From positions 51,051,411 to 51,115,410 of the forward strand of contig OW203762.1 in the NCBI GenBank assembly GCA_934045905.1: 64,000 bases of DNA, given 5' to 3'. The notes beneath the pieces were generated by a model, which was not told the DNA's origin, searched no databases, and saw only the letters and a program-made list of their open reading frames with translations. Shown piece after piece: positions 1-13,800 of the stretch; position 1 is the stretch's first letter, and each line of letters begins with the position of its first letter. A program made the position numbers and the translations under genes. This DNA comes from Leuctra nigra. Taxonomy: Eukaryota > Arthropoda > Insecta > Plecoptera > Leuctridae.

Positions 1-1726
1 CTACTCAATTTTTACAGAATTTTATTGTCATTTGCAAGTAAACTATATTTAAATTTTATGGCTATATTAGGGTGATAGTATTTGAAATTATGATCTGTCA
101 AATCAAAATGTTAATTAACATTTTTGTTCAGTGCTCATTAAAACTCGTATTCTGAGTGCACTGACAATTTCCAGATTCAGATAAGGTCGACATAAAATAT
201 TAAATCGACTCTGACGTCATTAAAACGTGAACTGTCGACTTAGTCAAGTCTAGCGATCGACTTACTCTCGACTAACACCGAAAGGTCACTCGATCGCTCG
301 GAGTCTCGATTCGATCGGAAAGCCTGGACTCAAGTTATATGATAGCATGCTGCTAGACGTCAACAGGAATCACGCAAAGTGACAACTCGACTTCTCGTGT
401 GACATCCTTCTATCTCGTCTATTGTATAACATTGATTCCATGTCGGGTGACATTAGAAGAGGGTTATACCCCTTCTACACGCTCACTTTAATATAGTATG
501 TTAAACATACATTTAAATGACGTCTCACTTTAGCACGTCTACACACTCACTTTATCTATTGAAGCACTATCTGGTGACGATTCTGTAATTATTACCTTAA
601 TTTGTCGATTCAGTGCAGTGTTATTCTAATGACAGTGAGGAGATTTCACATGAATGGTCCAGTGAAGTTATTTACAAAATATGTTACAGCTGTCAGTTCA
701 TGTTGGAAACAAAATCACTCTTGGATGACATAGCCTCACTTTTAACACTCATAAGGACTTATTTATTATTTTAAAATTGTTTTGAGCCTTTGTGTTAGGT
801 TAAAAAGTATTATTAAATAGCACGCAACACACTTACAAATTCAATTAAACATTTTAACTTGAATATGTATACAATTTAACTATTAAATCTAGAACTGAAG
901 AAGAACAAAAGCGAATCGTTTTTAAAAATAATCTCTCGAGATCTCGCGTCTTGCGTTAAACATAGGTTAAACAACGGTTAAACATAGGTCCGTCGCGAAC
1001 TTGAAGTGCGGTGTCATTTAAGGGAAGCTTGATCATCTACACGGTATACTTAAAGTGAGTGGCTACTAAAGTCCTATGTTAAAGTGAGCGTGTAGAAGGG
1101 GATGATAGCACTCCAGGTACTCGTCGAGGCCCCCAGTCATCACCCAACATTATGGCTCTTACTCTATGAATCATTTTTCTCTTGTGATAATAAAGTGTTT
1201 GCGCTTTTATGGCAATAAAGTTGTAGAGCAACAAACATTCATTAGCTTCAGGTGTTAATACAAATTAAAACAAACTGCTTTCACGTAGGTAAGGAGAACA
1301 AAACATTGCTCAGCCTCCACGAGACTGGTGGCAAATTTAACGAGAACAAATCTCAATCGCTGTCATATATGGTTCCTTCGCCACCTCGGTACACGTAAGG
1401 TTATTTTGTGAAACTTTCGTTTACTTTACCGTCAATAAAGTTGAATTTGGCAACGTGTTTCGCAATAACTGCGCTATTTCGCAGCGACGCGATCAATTAG
1501 AGGAAAACTTTTCCCTCGTTTCCGTAACAATTAAACTGACTGAGATAAAGCGACAGTTAATTGGTTTCATCGTGTTACTTTCAGTCAGTCGGCGTTGTGA
1601 ACTTGTGATCACGTGCGGAGCTCGGCGTAGACTTTTCAAATGAAAAGAAGGAAATTGCCCTGAGATCTGGAGGGCCGTGATAATAACGCAACAATGCACT
1701 GAAATGTTTGTTTTACTCCATTTCAG
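1..1726. other. Non-coding flank upstream of the first recognised Trpm exon
   Basis: No reading frame here resembles a known protein, and no start-codon exon with a donor in the right phase could be found. Exon 1727-1806 begins at a codon boundary, so the upstream exon must end on a complete codon. The stretch is AT-rich and carries an inverted-repeat element at 469-1101. It is either intron of Trpm or upstream DNA. The polypyrimidine tract before the acceptor at 1726 is clear. Confidence 0.5.
469..1101. mobile_element. Inverted-repeat (MITE-like) element
   Basis: A perfect 23-bp inverted repeat bounds this stretch: 469-491 is the reverse complement of 1079-1101. CTCACTTTA-type motifs recur inside near both ends. 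No coding sequence is visible between the arms. The size and termini fit a non-autonomous DNA transposon. No target-site duplication was resolved, so the exact ends are uncertain. Confidence 0.5.
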
Positions 1727-1806
1727 ACGGCGCGCAGCTGGATCGAGGCCAATTTTCAAAAACGAGAATGCATTAAGTTCATACAGAGCCCCCACGATGA
1801 GTTCCG
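1727..1806 (+). CDS. Trpm: Trpm exon (N-terminal SWIE motif)
   Basis: The acceptor ends TTTCAG at 1726 and a GTAAGT donor starts at 1807. The exon reads [15 protein letters not shown] from 1727, the conserved TRPM N-terminal block, and ends with two bases of an Arg codon. Base 16555 completes that codon, giving DEFR-CCCG across a 14.7-kb intron. It is the first exon I can identify and begins in phase 0. Confidence 0.88.
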
Positions 1807-4800
1807 GTAAGTTGACTTCACAAACACACTTTGGGGGAACGAAAATAGTGGTGACAAAAACGTGTCGCCGCTTTTGATGAAACCATCTTCTTGGCTCATT
1901 GAATCTGTTGGAGAGCACAGATTGAGGACAGGGAATTTCATGATTAAAATTCTTCGCAATCCTCTAATGTGTCTGGAGCTCAGCAAGAAGAACAAATATC
2001 GTAGATCGATTTGGTTAGACACAGAATTCCATGCTATTGTGGTGGTCAGGAGCCCTTTGACAGTTTTACCGCGACCTGATTCAATCCGACCTGCATTGAG
2101 GGTTTAATCTTGTATAACAATATCTGTTATCAAAGGCGCTGTTCAAAGGCGAAGCGGAAGGAAGGAAGTATGACGATATAGTTGCGAGCACGTGACAGCT
2201 CCACGTCATCGCTGGCAATTAGCTTGTCATTAGCTTTGTAGTGAAGTGCCTCAAGCCTCTTGCTCGCTTGAAGGAGGGCATTACAGAAGCGATTGCGCCG
2301 CACTTCAGACGGTGGTTCCAGTGTGTAACTGCATGTTTTGTTCACGAAGAGATAATGTCACATGTCCTGGTAGTCGCATCGGACGATAAGTGAATTGTTC
2401 CTGACTTATGGATTATTGCGTTGTCAGAGTTATTTGACAACTGCTTCTCACAAGTTTGATTCACTGCATTATTGTTACGGTTTGATTGCTAGAATTTGGT
2501 TTTACTCTGCTGAGTTGCGAGTGATCGCTGATCGGTAATATACCAACATATTCATCTACTCATCACACATTACTTGAAAAACGATTGTCAAACCTTTCGC
2601 ACATAAAAGCGGTGTGATGTAAAAGACCCATCACAATTTTTAAATTTACGCACGCAAAACTTCTGCCACTTCTCCCAGTTGTATACCAAGAAGTAAATGA
2701 ACCTGAACTCAATGATAGAATAAGGGATGTAGCAAGACAATAACTGAATATCGTCGACCATCAATAGAATGTGGACGACATGCATTTAAAAAACTCAAAT
2801 AAATATATTTTTTTAATAAACTAAATCAAGCTTTGGCGCATTGTTTACAGCAGGCCATTAGGACTAGAGGTATTATCAGGCTATGTACGTGATAGTTTGT
2901 GACAGGCGCCTAACGACTTGGCAGCTCATCTAGATGATTTGCGCTTCTACAATCGAACATAAACATGTTTAATGGCAAATGCATTTGACTGCAGCTAAAA
3001 GTTTATAAAACTACAGCGTTTAACTTCATTTCGTGCTGAGTTTTTCCTACAATATAATGCAGCGATATTACTAATTAGAAATGTTTTAAATGCAAAGAGC
3101 GAATTTATTTTGTCGACTTTCCAAACAATAGTCAATAATTAATTAGTAACTAACTGACAAATTGGAATTCGTCTAAACTTATGAAATGTAGTTGCACTGT
3201 GTCGAGTTAGATTACAAGCGTCGTAATACTGTAGCTCATTAACCTCGCCGTTGTAATTAGCCCGAATATTACATTATTATGTGGGCCGCGTCGCTGTCGA
3301 GGGTGTAATCCTACCTTATGGAACTAATGCCAATTGGCACTCAACCAAACACCCTGCCTAGATAATAATGTGTTCCATGCATCACGGATTATAATATGTA
3401 ACGGGATCACACGTATAAACATTGATCGAGGGATATTAGGGAGGATTTCGTTATTATCTCTTTCATTTCTACGTCATCGAATTCCAATCGCTCCCGAATT
3501 TAGTCCACTTTTCCTTATATTTCACAGAATGAAACATTCTATTTGTTTTAGCTTTCGCTGAATGGGTAAAACAAATAAAGTGATCACATAATCAATGCAT
3601 CAATTACTTCCGGTATTTTTCCACAAAAATTAAAGATATCATTGATCAAACCGCTTTATAAAAAGGATTGTAAAAAAAAGGTTGAAAACTATCGGCCGGT
3701 TGCAATTTTGCCTGCGTTTTCAAAAATATTTGAAAAAATCATGCATAAAAGATTACTACAATTTGTTCAAAAACAAAACATTTTATCGAAATCCCAACAT
3801 GGATTTGTTCCCGGTAAGTCAACATCGACGGCAATTTATGAAGTTATTAACGGCATAATTTCTTCAATTGACAGTAATCAGAAGGTTATGGGTCTTTTTC
3901 TGGACTTAAGTAAGGCATTTGACCTAGTAGATCATGGCATACTTCTAAATAAATTACGTAGTTTAGGAGTCAGGGGTATATGTAATGATCTGTATAGTTC
4001 TTATTTAGAAAATAGGTCACAAATTGTTAAATTAACTGATCCTGATCAAAGCACAAGAGAGGTTACATCAAATAGTGAACCAATAAGGATAGGTGTTCCT
4101 CAAGGCTCCATTCTAGGACCTCTTCTATTTTTACTATATGTAAATGACTTGCCAGAATGTGTGAAAGATTTAGGAATTATAACTTTATATGCAGACGATA
4201 CAACCATTGTGATTTCAGATACAACTGTAGAAGCACTACTTTTAAAAACGGAACTTGTAATTAATAACTTATTAAAGTATTTTTGGGATATACGCCTTAG
4301 TGTGAATATCAAAAAGACAAATGTTATGCTTTTTGCTCGACAGTCGAAACAAGGAGTAAATAGTGGAACTAATTTATATTCTATAAAAATGGGGAATGAA
4401 CTATTAAACACGAAGGAGGAAGTAAAACTTTTAGGTGTAACAATTAACTCTAATCTCAGGTGGAATACACACATAAAAAACATATGTTCTAAATTAGCGT
4501 CGAGCTGCTACGCACTAAAGAGACTAAAGCATAATATTTCCCCAGAGGCCCTAATGAGTATGTACTATGCATTATGTGTTTCACACATGTACTATAATGT
4601 AATAATATGGGGGAATCATTCAAAATCTAAAAAAGTGTTCATAATGCAGAAACGTATCATGAGGGTCCTTTTTAATATTAAGAGAGATAAGACAAATGAA
4701 AGCTGCAAGCCATATTTTATAAGTAGTGCTATTTTAACATTTCCAAGTTTGTATATTTTGAACAGTTTATTATATGTAAAACAAAATATGTCATCTTTCA

Positions 4801-7800
4801 CCAGTGTCCATTCAATCCATAGTCATTTAACAAGAAACCAATTTTCTGATTTGTATGTAAACAGCCATAGTTCCACATTGTATAAGAAGGGGCCCAAAAA
4901 TTCAGCATTAGTTTTGTACAATAAGTTACCTGCGGATTTTAAAAATAATAACATTCCATTTCATCTTTTCAAAGCTAAGGTGAAAAACATTTTACTGGCA
5001 AATGCTTTTTATACAGTCGAGGAATTTATGAGTTTTAATTTTAATATTGATTAGTACATGTTCTATTTGACTGTCATTCATAATTATTGTATGTAATTGA
5101 TATTTGACAATAAACAAATATTCTATTCTATTCTATTCTATTCATTTTAATATTTAAAAATATTAATAAAAATTGTTAGCGAATGCTCTTCATGAATTTT
5201 ATATGAAGTGCTATTTTTCGTTTTATTAAACCAAGAATATTAGAGTGTTGCAACAAGCAAAGCTTCTAAGTTCTAAGTGTTGTGAACTAATAAGGCAGAG
5301 CGCTAAAGTGTTCATGTGTTACTCTGCTTGAAGTTATGTTCCGGGAAGCACGCGGCGCTTCCTGATCACATCTGCGACACTGCGTCATGCGTTGTTCTCA
5401 TCGCATCATCGTAGGGCCAAGTTTCAAAGTTATATCCGCAAACTCCCGGCTTCAACACACGGTTACGGAACTGTCGCGGTCTCAATACCCAGCTCTCTGT
5501 TCGTCGCCGGATCGAAAAGGATTAATCAATCAGAATCGGCATTCGGTTTTAATAAATCCTTCCGCCAGTCACAGCGCTATGAAAAGCTCGATGGCGTAAT
5601 CTTTTCGCATTTTAAGTTTTAATCATACTTTTAATTTCCGTCTCGAATGAGGAGGATTTCTCGAGCGGTAATATATGACTTGATTGCTAACGGCAACAGC
5701 AAATCAACGCAAGGTACTGCAATTTAGCATCGCTTTATGCAGCTATTCATTATCTCAAATTGGCGCTCGGTTAAACTCGGATATCACAAGGATACACTGT
5801 TGATCTGCTTTGAGACTAACTAACTACTCACAGCTAGTTCAGTTGAAAACTATTCAAGCGTCAACATTATTTACACTTTGACGTGACTTTGATGTGACGT
5901 CATGCGTTCCGAAGCTCACGACAAATTGAAGCTCCGTTTTCAAAAGGAAATGCTTTAAGTCCAATCTCAATGCCTTCACCTGTAGCTTCATTGTGCATTG
6001 AATTATGTCTGAAAGCATGAATAAGGGGTTGGAGAGGGGTTGATATTTTACCTACTAATGGCATGCGGGTCAACCTATAACAATGGAAATATCGGGTATA
6101 GTATTTCTGATTTATTCCTTTTACGTTCTATGATCAGATATTGGGTATTGGTCTTGCCTTAGAAAGTCACACAAAGCATTCTTCTATGTCTGGTAGACTT
6201 TATACTTTTCGAATAAAGATTGTTTATCTCCAATTTCTTTCCGAAAAGGACGCATTTTGTGCGAAGCTGAGGGGATATTTCTAGTTGTATGGTTCCCAGT
6301 CGTGTAGTTCCATTTCCATCCGTATCGAGCGAAATTTCTACCGCAAAAACAATTCTGCTTGACTTTTGTCCCCATGTTTGCTCGCGAAAGGTTAGACTCA
6401 GACGATTTCACACTTAAACGATCTCGTGTTTTACATTTATCTCAAATTCAGGGGCTATTTGAACGTCATCCATTACCGCAGCCATCAACCCAAAACGCGG
6501 CGTTGCCGATAAGGTGTTATCACCGTAGCAGTGTCGTGTGCAGCTTGGCAACCCTGTTGAAAGAGCCGCAGGGTAAATACGTCGAATACTATCAGGTCTC
6601 CACAGAATGCGCCAGGGATTAGTGGAAGCTGAATTCTCTGGAAATTATGAATCACAGAGACGCCGGCGTCGTTTTTGTGAGCGAATTCATTGTCCACCAG
6701 TCGTGGATGTCATGAACTAACAATAACTTGCTTAACACAAACAGTTGTGAGCTGCATGTCTTTTTGCCGCCGTGCGAATAGATAAACTTCGTGCTTGAAA
6801 GCACACGCTCGTGGTGGCAGCGGTGGGACATACACTCGAGAACCTCTCATTTGACTCTCATAATCTTCCAGAGTGCTTTATGCAAAATATATCGGTTTTA
6901 GCAAAGTCAAAGCGCGAGATCGTCGTTTCTGAATCCAATTATTCTTCTGCGAGTTTCTCTTGAAAACAATAGTAATTCACCTGGTGACGTCACTCGGCTG
7001 AAACGACGCCCTTATCAAAACGTCCGAGCCTCAAACGTTATTCAAATGCGGGCGAAAGTGTCATTAGAGTCGGCTTCCTATATTTATTTAAACTTGAGAA
7101 TTATTTGGCCTCAGCGTAAAGAGAGTTTTAATAAAAGAGAATCGACTCGTTCTTTCTCTCTTCGCGGGACTCCTTTCAAGAATAACGTTTATTTTATTTA
7201 AAGCTCTGCTCTTCCCTAAGATTGAACCCATTGTTTAGCTCCGTGCAAAGGTGTTAAGAGACGGCCGGGAACCTTTTACTGCGTATTTCTTATCACAGTA
7301 GAATACAAATAGTTACCTACGACGTTATCTGGCACATGTATAAGTCGTGGTGAATTTCCGAGTACCTACCTCAAGGCTGCAATGAATTGTGCGACTTAAT
7401 ACGCCAAACATTTCCTCATCGTCGTTTCGTCATTCCGAAAGAATTTATGTTTGAGGGGGTTAGATGCAAAACCAAGCCATCTTTACTTCGGATATTTCAG
7501 AGAAACACAGGAAAACCAGTCACATTTTCTATACAAATAGCCCGGGGAATCAGTTTTCAATCCAAGTTTTGAAAGGGAATACTTTTTGCTTGCACTTTAT
7601 ATCGTATTTAGAATATGGAGAAATAAATTCAACATATAACACAAAAGTGATTTTTTTTTGGAGATGTAAGGTTTTGCATCTGTGTGCCGTTCTTTTTTTT
7701 AATTATAAGTATTTAAAAATAAAATGTTAAGTACAATCTGCGACATTTTTAGTCACGTGATTTCGTCGTCAATCTTGGAATGTAAATGAGCGCAATTGCT

Positions 7801-10800
7801 CTGGACTCTCTCGCAATTCCATCTTGATTATTTATGTAAATCAATGCGCAAGTTGTGATCCGCGCGACGCCGACTGTTGTGTTGTGTTCGATCAGCGTCT
7901 ACTCCTCTTCGCAACGAGGACCAGGTGACGAGAATCTCTCCCCAGGTGGCGCAATGCACTTCCACAGCGGCCTTCGACGTCCGAAACAGGTTTCAGAATA
8001 ATTCATCGGTTCATTATTCGCTTTTACATACAAATTATATTAGCGAGATTTCCCAAGAGCTTTGCTATTTTTTTTTAACTTTTTTACTATGCTTTACAAA
8101 ATATCGAGAATTATCCCTCTTTACCTCAAACCTAAAACTCTCACAAGCAAATTAGCTCCTACGAAATAATGTTTCGCTCAAAGAACTGCCACAGTCGCTT
8201 CTCGGACCCGAGCATTAGATGAAAACAAAACATCGAGGTAGCGAAACCCCGTGGCTGCTTTTTAATGTTCTAATTGGATTATTCTCGAAGCTAAGAACAT
8301 GAAACTGACAACCAATTAGAGAGACAAGCTCGAAGACTTAGGGTCACGATACACTTTAAGTCCCGGATTATTGGAGTCAAGTATTGCCGAGATTTGAACT
8401 CTGGATAATTTGATGTTCGATCCCGCTGAAGCAACATTGACCCCGAGCCAGCCAGGTGAAATGTTGTGCTTCTGATGTATTATACATGTGGGATGGAATT
8501 ATACAGAGTGGCTTGCAGTGGAATTGGCTTTGTGTGCCCAAGCCCAAGTCAACCAGTGATCCAGACTCCACGACAAGGGACTGATTGCTTCACGGACAAC
8601 GTTTACCGACGCGACGAGGGTAATGAAGCTAAAGTTCACTTCTTCGCTGCCCAAACAATATTTTGCACAGACCAGTGTTGACTGTAGAGTTTATTGTGCA
8701 GGCGTGAGTGTGTTGGTGAATCTGGAACAGTCCACTGTTACAGCGAAATCTTTGTTTTAGGGGTCCTGAAAACGTGTCCATGTATCCCAAAGTCATTTAT
8801 GAATTCTTCCGTGACTCTTTAGACTTGGAAGCCAATTTTAGAATAATACTGTGAATAATTTCTAACGGAATTCAAATTGCAATAAATTGCAGTCAATTCA
8901 GAATCCTCGCTCGTTCACCCTCCTCACAGCCAATCACTGCCTTTTTCTGTAGTTTTCAAAAAAAGTTTTGAAAAGCACGTTCGTTGTTCGTTTGAAAAGT
9001 TCGGTTCGAGTTGTTAGTCAAACAGTCGTTGAAATTACTATTGCCTTGCGAAACAATCACAAAGCAAGCATTTTTACAAGTATTATACACATTATTCACC
9101 TGACGGCAGGTTCAATTGGTTCGTTTTGAAGAATAGCACACTTTACTTCAGAGATGAAAAGCAATTACTAACATTTTTGAACGGATTCTTTCGTTTTCTG
9201 ATCAGAATCGCTGCATTCATTGTATGGAAAGCTTATTTATAAAGCATTAGGTTGTGAAAAGTTTGTTGTGACCTTTTAATATTTTGTCTAGAAAAGTCAA
9301 CTTCATGTAGTACAGCATTTCAGACTAAGTATTGCAAAGACTTCTTCTTTTTGCCCAGATGATTTTGAACGTCCAACCACTAAGTTGTCAGTAATTACTT
9401 GAACCGCCCGTAATACTGTGGAGATCTATAAAGTTCGTTTAAAGTTTCAAAGTTTTGAGCTTCCTAGCTTAAAGCATCAAGTATGGATAGGCTGAGCAAA
9501 CGCGGTTATAAATTTCTCACTTAGTTGTAATGTGGCTAACCCGGAACTTGGGAGGGGGTGTTTTATGTGCGTCAGGAGATCGCCTGTTGCTGTGCGGGAG
9601 GTGTAAGTAAGACGGGTGTAAGTCTCGGGTCATCGGCTCGCCATGTAGTTCTTGTCCCATCCGCCAGGACACGGCCTTCTCATGTGTAGCACTGATAACA
9701 TAAACACTTATGATATTCTCTGATACTTTCCCAAGAAAACTTTCGTCGAGAAAGAACAATTGAATTACGTAAGACAAACAACCGATCACTTGTACGTGCA
9801 TTAAACCGGTAACATGAAGTTTGTTGAAGTAGACGCAAATTGTAAAGCTAGTCGGGATAGCATGACTGCTTGCTCATTCTAGGAATCGTTGGAACACTCA
9901 TTGGTAATTTTCACCAAGCCTTAGAATTCTAATGAGTGTTCACGAGGACTCAATTATTGTTGAGAACAACGAACTAGTCCAGACTCCAGACAACAGAGAG
10001 CGCTAATGAAGCCATGCTTTTATGCAGAGTTTTCCGCGCCACCTCGCATATCTCTAGGGTCACTTTATTCAACTCGTATCCACTCTTTCAAAAGACTTTT
10101 CTTTTTTCCATCAGCGAGTTTTGCAAGTCATTCAGTCGTAAGAAATCAATGAGTGCGAATCCCTGTCAATGCACGGGTGCAAGTTACCCAATAATCTAGT
10201 CGTAAACGTGAACGTGGTCGTCCCCGGCTCGGTGCGGGAGTCTGGAGTGGATCGATCACTCCTGCACCGGGATGACCGTGCAGAAGTCGCCGGGAACGCC
10301 GCGTCATTGGAGGATCCACACGTCTTTGTCTGGCTGTCAGAGGAGGTGAATCATGTAGGAAGAGGTTGCCAGTGGAAAATATACAGCTGTCGGCTGAAGA
10401 AGTGTAGGAAAGTAGACATTTTCCATTGCAGTCGCAAGTGCGTGACTTTTCAAGCTCTGAGTTGCATAACATGACTTCTCCAAAGATATGAAACCAAACA
10501 CGAACCATGAGAAAGCCGTCCAGACTTTTCAACTTCTTTTTGTTCACTTTCAAGTATTCTACACATACAAAAAAGTTTAACTTGTTTGAAAATATAATTT
10601 CCTCTATTTTTGTAGCTTGGTGCTAAAGAGCTTCCAATAGTAAATCTTTCGGCTGTAAGTTTTACAATCTGCACGTACTCATTAATAATGTTGATTGCGA
10701 GGTAATCGAGAAGTAATGTGAAGAATGGCCACTGTTTGGCGGCGCTGTGTGGGGCAATCTTCCTCGACATTCATTATTCAAGCCTCGCGGCCGCGAATGC

Positions 10801-13800
10801 CAAGTGCGGCATTTTCACAACGCAATCATTAAGACATCGAGCAGAACTCAAGCATGGCAGAGAAGCGAGGAGGGGTTCTTGTCAAATTATTAATTTCCCA
10901 GATCGACTTATTCAATTTTATACCCCTTGATATACGCTGCCACAGCCCCGCCGGTTTTTAATTAAGATACTGGACGGACGAACGAACTCTTTTTAAAGCA
11001 GGTACGAGGACACTTATTAATTCCGCTGTAATAGGTCGCCATTCTCTAAAATGTATGTGAACTAAAACGGTCCTGGAAATGTGGAGTTGGAAGTTGCAGA
11101 GAGAGCGAGAGCGCGAATGCATCGTAATGAGAGACATTATGAGAGTAATTATATAAACTTACACAATTACCCTAATTTGAGAATACGGCTTCTTAATGAG
11201 ATATTTAAGACGGATTCTCGCTCAGATGTTCCGGAACGTTTTAAATGAGTTATTATTTTATGAACGCTGCAAAATAAATGTGCAAATTTTAACTTTTGCG
11301 CTGGGACGAAGGAGAAGTAAAAATGTCAAGTGATTGTTAGTCGTCTTGTAAATAAATAGTATAGTGTTAACACCTGGTTATAATAACTTTACTACTAGGA
11401 AAACGCTCATTGTAACGCGTTGATGAGCGAGCACAGAACATGCAACATCCCCAGTCACGATACACGACACGGCACAAGACGATTTTCTCTGCAACTTTTC
11501 AATCTCCATATAAATACTCTAGATGAATAACAGATCCATTGTGTTGTGACTTACCTACTTACTTTTTCCAGAAATTTCTTTTGACAACCCATACTAAACT
11601 AGTAAAATTAAAATTAATAATTGACTGATTGGGCTTACAATATGTAAAATTTAAGATTATGTTGGGCTTGATCACCATGCAAAATTTGAACTTAATGTGA
11701 ACATTTTGATTGTCGACCAATCAGAAGATATTATTTAAACTTAAAACCAATCGCAGGATTTAGCCTTCGTACTGCATTCGATTTGATATGCGGTACCTCA
11801 AAAAATGCTTTCATTTCACTGTAAATTGTGGACTGCTTGGCTGCTCTAGAGGCCTTAGAGCAGAAGCTCAAAGAAGGCAGGGATGAAAATGTAGCCTTAA
11901 AATGACAAAAACTTTTGAAAATAACAAAAGATAAGACTGGAAATTGGCAAAAATACCTAAAATGTTGGTACCAATGACCATGCGAAGTATTAAGCTGATC
12001 GGTCAATCGGTTCTAGTTTAAATTTCAAAAATCATATAAAAAATTGTTTTAAGGAGGGATCTCCGAATTTCACGTATGTATAGAAATCGTTCAAATTTCG
12101 CAAATAAATAGATTTGTATGTTCTGCATCATAATATGGTGAGAAAAAGTGGTCAACGTGAACTAATTTTCGAGTTATATCGCTTCAAAGTTACAATTTCT
12201 TTCTCATTTTTACATTGCGACCATACGGAAAAAGTCATGCTGATATTTTTAAAAGCGTATTTGGCTGCTTTCCCACTTATAGAATTTTTTGAAAAACTAC
12301 TATAGCCTGTATCAGATGCAATATTTTATTATAACATTTTTAAATGTATACCTTCGTGGACGTTTTACCGAGCTATGAGAGTTTTACTGCCTTATTTTTT
12401 ACGTTTTTCCATCTGAAAAGTGCAGTTTTACATGTACAAGTGTGTTGCCATGGTAAAACGGTCTTCTAGAAATTCGAAATTCTTTGCAAATTTGTAGAAA
12501 TTTCTAGAAGACCGTGATTATATCACTTATCCCTCCTTAAATTTTAACCAATGGGAGCATTTGGATGAAACTTTGTATGATTGGACATAATGTTGGTTGC
12601 AATGAATTTGTAAAATTTCAAATTGATCGGACCAACCGATCGATTTTTTTTTTAAAATTTGAACCAAACCCGTTCAAAAACGATCCCAGGGGCCGCATAG
12701 ATTACGTTAGTATGTGTGCAAAATTTCAGATCGATAGGGCACTAGCCAAACTTTTTCCCGCTATTGTGCTGCAGCGCTGCCATCGGGAGTGAGTAAGAAG
12801 TGTGAAGTAAGCTTTGAAGTAAGCTGTTCGTGCCACTCAAAATTAAAACTCGCGAAACTTTATTTTGACAGGCGTAAGAAGATGTACTTACTGTTTAGAT
12901 ACATATATTTTTTACTCTAGTATAATAAAACGTGTAAAAATAAGAAGATAGTGCAATATCTTAAGCAAATTCGATTTCAATCTGAAGCGACACCCTCTCA
13001 ATTGTTTTAATAGAAAGTTACAAAATTCCATTGTGCCGTGAGTCAGTTCAAGAAAGCACTGGAAACAAAAATATTTCTGTGAGCTGTCATTATATGATCA
13101 AAATATTGTTATTACACTATCATTTCTAATAATTATCCACTCTTTCGGTAAATAACCAAATATCAACATTAATTCTTATAATATAACATGAAAATACGGA
13201 GTGTGGGGTAAGAAATACGTTGATTTGAAAAGCACAGCCTCGACGCTAGCGCCAAAGTGGCCGATCCTGTCGTCCTAGCTTGGCATCGCCCCATTGGTTG
13301 TGCAGTTTGCAGGCAAAGCTGTGCAGGAAAAAAACACACACACACACACAGAGAAAGTAAAATCTTTCTTTGCCAAAAAGAAAGATTGAAGTTATTTATT
13401 TTAAAAGCATTAAAGTTATTCATTCGGAAAGTCACTTCCTTTAATCTGATGCACAATCTTTGTTATAGCATCTCCTTCCTTATTTCAAGATTGTGTCTAG
13501 TATTAAAACAAAGTTGAAGAGAGAGAAGATTATCTACAAACAGCTTGATGAGAAAAAGCTTCTTCCTTCAGATATGAAGTGTCTTCACTTGGAGGGATAA
13601 TTTCTTCGTTCGGATAATGAGCTTCGTATTCAGATAAACGTAACAAGACAGCTGAAGTGAATTGTCTTCAATTGAACAGACTCTGAAGCAATATGCTAAT
13701 TAAGTCTCGAATTCTTATTGATTCTGGAAATGTAAACTGGGTCAGCGTTGGGTCATGTAATGTTCCCGGACTTGTACTGCTAATGGTTCAAGATTACACT

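Larger units (their letters stand above)
3577..5143 (+). mobile_element. Truncated LINE insertion with pentanucleotide tail
   Basis: This is the whole insertion around the reverse transcriptase frame. Downstream of the TAG at 5054 are a short 3' UTR and a tail of TTCTA units (5121-5143), as known for several LINE families that end in a microsatellite instead of poly(A). The 5' limit is set where the protein-like frame begins. No target-site duplication could be resolved. Confidence 0.75.

Noticed and set aside
1289..1400. Possible Trpm initiator exons ending at GTAAGG donors near 1289 and 1395
   Set aside because: The ATG-led frame at 1369 reaches its donor with two leftover bases, which does not fit the phase-0 start of exon 1727-1806. 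The other candidate has no ATG-led open frame.
10146..10553. A 135-codon minus-strand frame as a gene
   Set aside because: It shows no recognisable domain, lies in intron 1, has biased low-similarity composition and shows no splice or promoter context.
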